Source: JBAZOB01 sp041648895
GTDB taxonomy: Bacteria > Patescibacteriota > JAHJAL01
Direction: 5' to 3'
NCBI GenBank assembly: GCA_041648895.1
Contig: JBAZOB010000021.1
Coordinates: 1-21,377, forward strand
DNA length: 21,377 bases
Under the pieces are notes generated by a model. That model saw only the letters and a list, made by a program, of their open reading frames with translations. It searched no databases and was not told the DNA's origin. Within the stretch, counting starts at the first letter, position 1. Each line of letters begins with the position of its first letter. Position numbers and translations under genes: made by a program. Below, one piece after another: positions 20,843 through 21,377 of this stretch.

Positions 20843-21377
20843 ATGAAAATATGTGTTATTGGCATCGGCTATGTTGGGTTAACCACCGCCACCGGCCTGG
20901 CCACCATCGGCCATTGCGTCACCGCTGTTGATGTTGACCAAGTTAAAATTGCCCGGTTACAACAGGGCATTATTACCTTTTATGACCCCGATTTAACAGA
21001 ATATGTCCAAGACAACCTGTCCTGTGGAAACTTAAAATTTACGACCGATATTGTTAACACCGTCGCTGCCAATGATATTTGTTTTATTGCCGTCGGTACA
21101 CCCGCCCGAAATGATGGATCATGCGATTTAAGCCAAGTATTGTCAGTCGCTCAATCCATCGCCGCCGCTATTAACAATTATAAAATAATTGTTATCAAAT
21201 CCACTGTTCCACCCGGTACCAATCAACAAATTACTAATCTAATTAAACAACATACCAAACTACCATGCGACGTCGTTTCCAATCCCGAATTTCTCAGCGA
21301 AGGTAAGGCCATGGCAGATTTTATGCATCCCGACCGTATTGTGATTGGCACCACAAGTGATCACGCTCTCAATATCA
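20843..21377 (+). CDS. UDP-glucose 6-dehydrogenase, N-terminal part (runs off the right edge)
   Basis: The enzyme oxidises UDP-glucose to UDP-glucuronate with two NAD+, a precursor for surface polysaccharides. The first 178 codons are present. They show the NAD-binding Rossmann motif at the very start (VIGIGYVGL, GxGxxG), VDVD (28-31) closing strand 2, the loop QQGIITFYDPDL, the strand FIAVGTP, STVPPGT, and the family signature NPEFLSEGKAMADFMHPDR (151-169) with IVIG. The catalytic Cys and the UDP-binding C-terminal domain lie beyond the window. GDP-mannose or UDP-ManNAc dehydrogenases share this N-terminus, so the sugar is inferred from the closeness of the loops. The reading stays open to the last base. 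Confidence 0.9.
   Translation, partial: MKICVIGIGYVGLTTATGLATIGHCVTAVDVDQVKIARLQQGIITFYDPDLTEYVQDNLSCGNLKFTTDIVNTVAANDICFIAVGTPARNDGSCDLSQVLSVAQSIAAAINNYKIIVIKSTVPPGTNQQITNLIKQHTKLPCDVVSNPEFLSEGKAMADFMHPDRIVIGTTSDHALNI

Noticed and set aside
1..21377. tRNA, rRNA or other structured RNA genes
   Set aside because: I looked for T-loop (GTTCGA) contexts and rRNA-like stretches in the gaps and saw none; no gap is long enough for rRNA.

Overview
The window is AT-rich (roughly 40% GC by eye), dense with short genes and uses TGA as a normal stop. Together with lineage-specific small membrane proteins, palindromic repeats next to genes and a translated mini-repeat (NYELQITNYE), it looks like a Patescibacteria (Candidate Phyla Radiation) genome. 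That assignment rests on gene style and repeat content. No rRNA, tRNA or ribosomal protein gene is present to prove it.

Positions 1-9349 carry sixteen genes, all on the minus strand, in short operons. Read in the direction of transcription (right to left) they are: a tail-anchored helix-turn-helix (HTH) protein full of repeats, a MutT-like Nudix hydrolase, a multi-pass membrane protein and an RskA-like anchored protein (9349-6703); Ogt and MsrB (6482-5630); RadC and a small unknown protein (5545-4480); a methyltransferase overlapping a DUF523 protein (4358-3194); a small membrane protein, peptide deformylase and an unknown protein (3094-1806); a Nudix-fold protein that has lost its metal ligands (1733-1257); and an IPP-isomerase-like Nudix protein followed by a CYTH-domain protein (1121-46). 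Strong intrinsic terminators follow the DUF523 gene and the RadC operon.

From 9473 on, strands alternate. A zeta-toxin-like P-loop protein and UvrB are on plus. An orphan soluble histidine kinase faces UvrB across a 7-nt gap. Next come a small single-pass membrane protein (plus) and a tryptophanyl-tRNA synthetase with a fused C-terminal tRNA-binding domain (minus). Positions 15755-19507 hold an envelope and unknown-function block: a WxL-like anchored surface protein, a 3D-domain protein behind a near-consensus promoter, and two unknown genes driven by back-to-back near-consensus promoters. Then follow a wHTH-nucleotidyltransferase, a 77-residue membrane protein and the 5' part of a UDP-glucose 6-dehydrogenase that runs off the right edge.

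Many genes fit damage control and quality control: UvrB, Ogt, MsrB, the intact MutT-like Nudix protein, RadC and deformylase. The most unusual items are the repeat-laden HTH/tail-anchor gene, in which the 7-mer ATGTCCG occurs nine times in one frame and twice in another; a dispersed palindromic repeat found twice in frame inside that gene and once supplying the trpS stop codon; the TrpRS-tRBD fusion; the degenerate Nudix protein; and the zeta-like protein with a duplicated N-terminus and no visible antitoxin.
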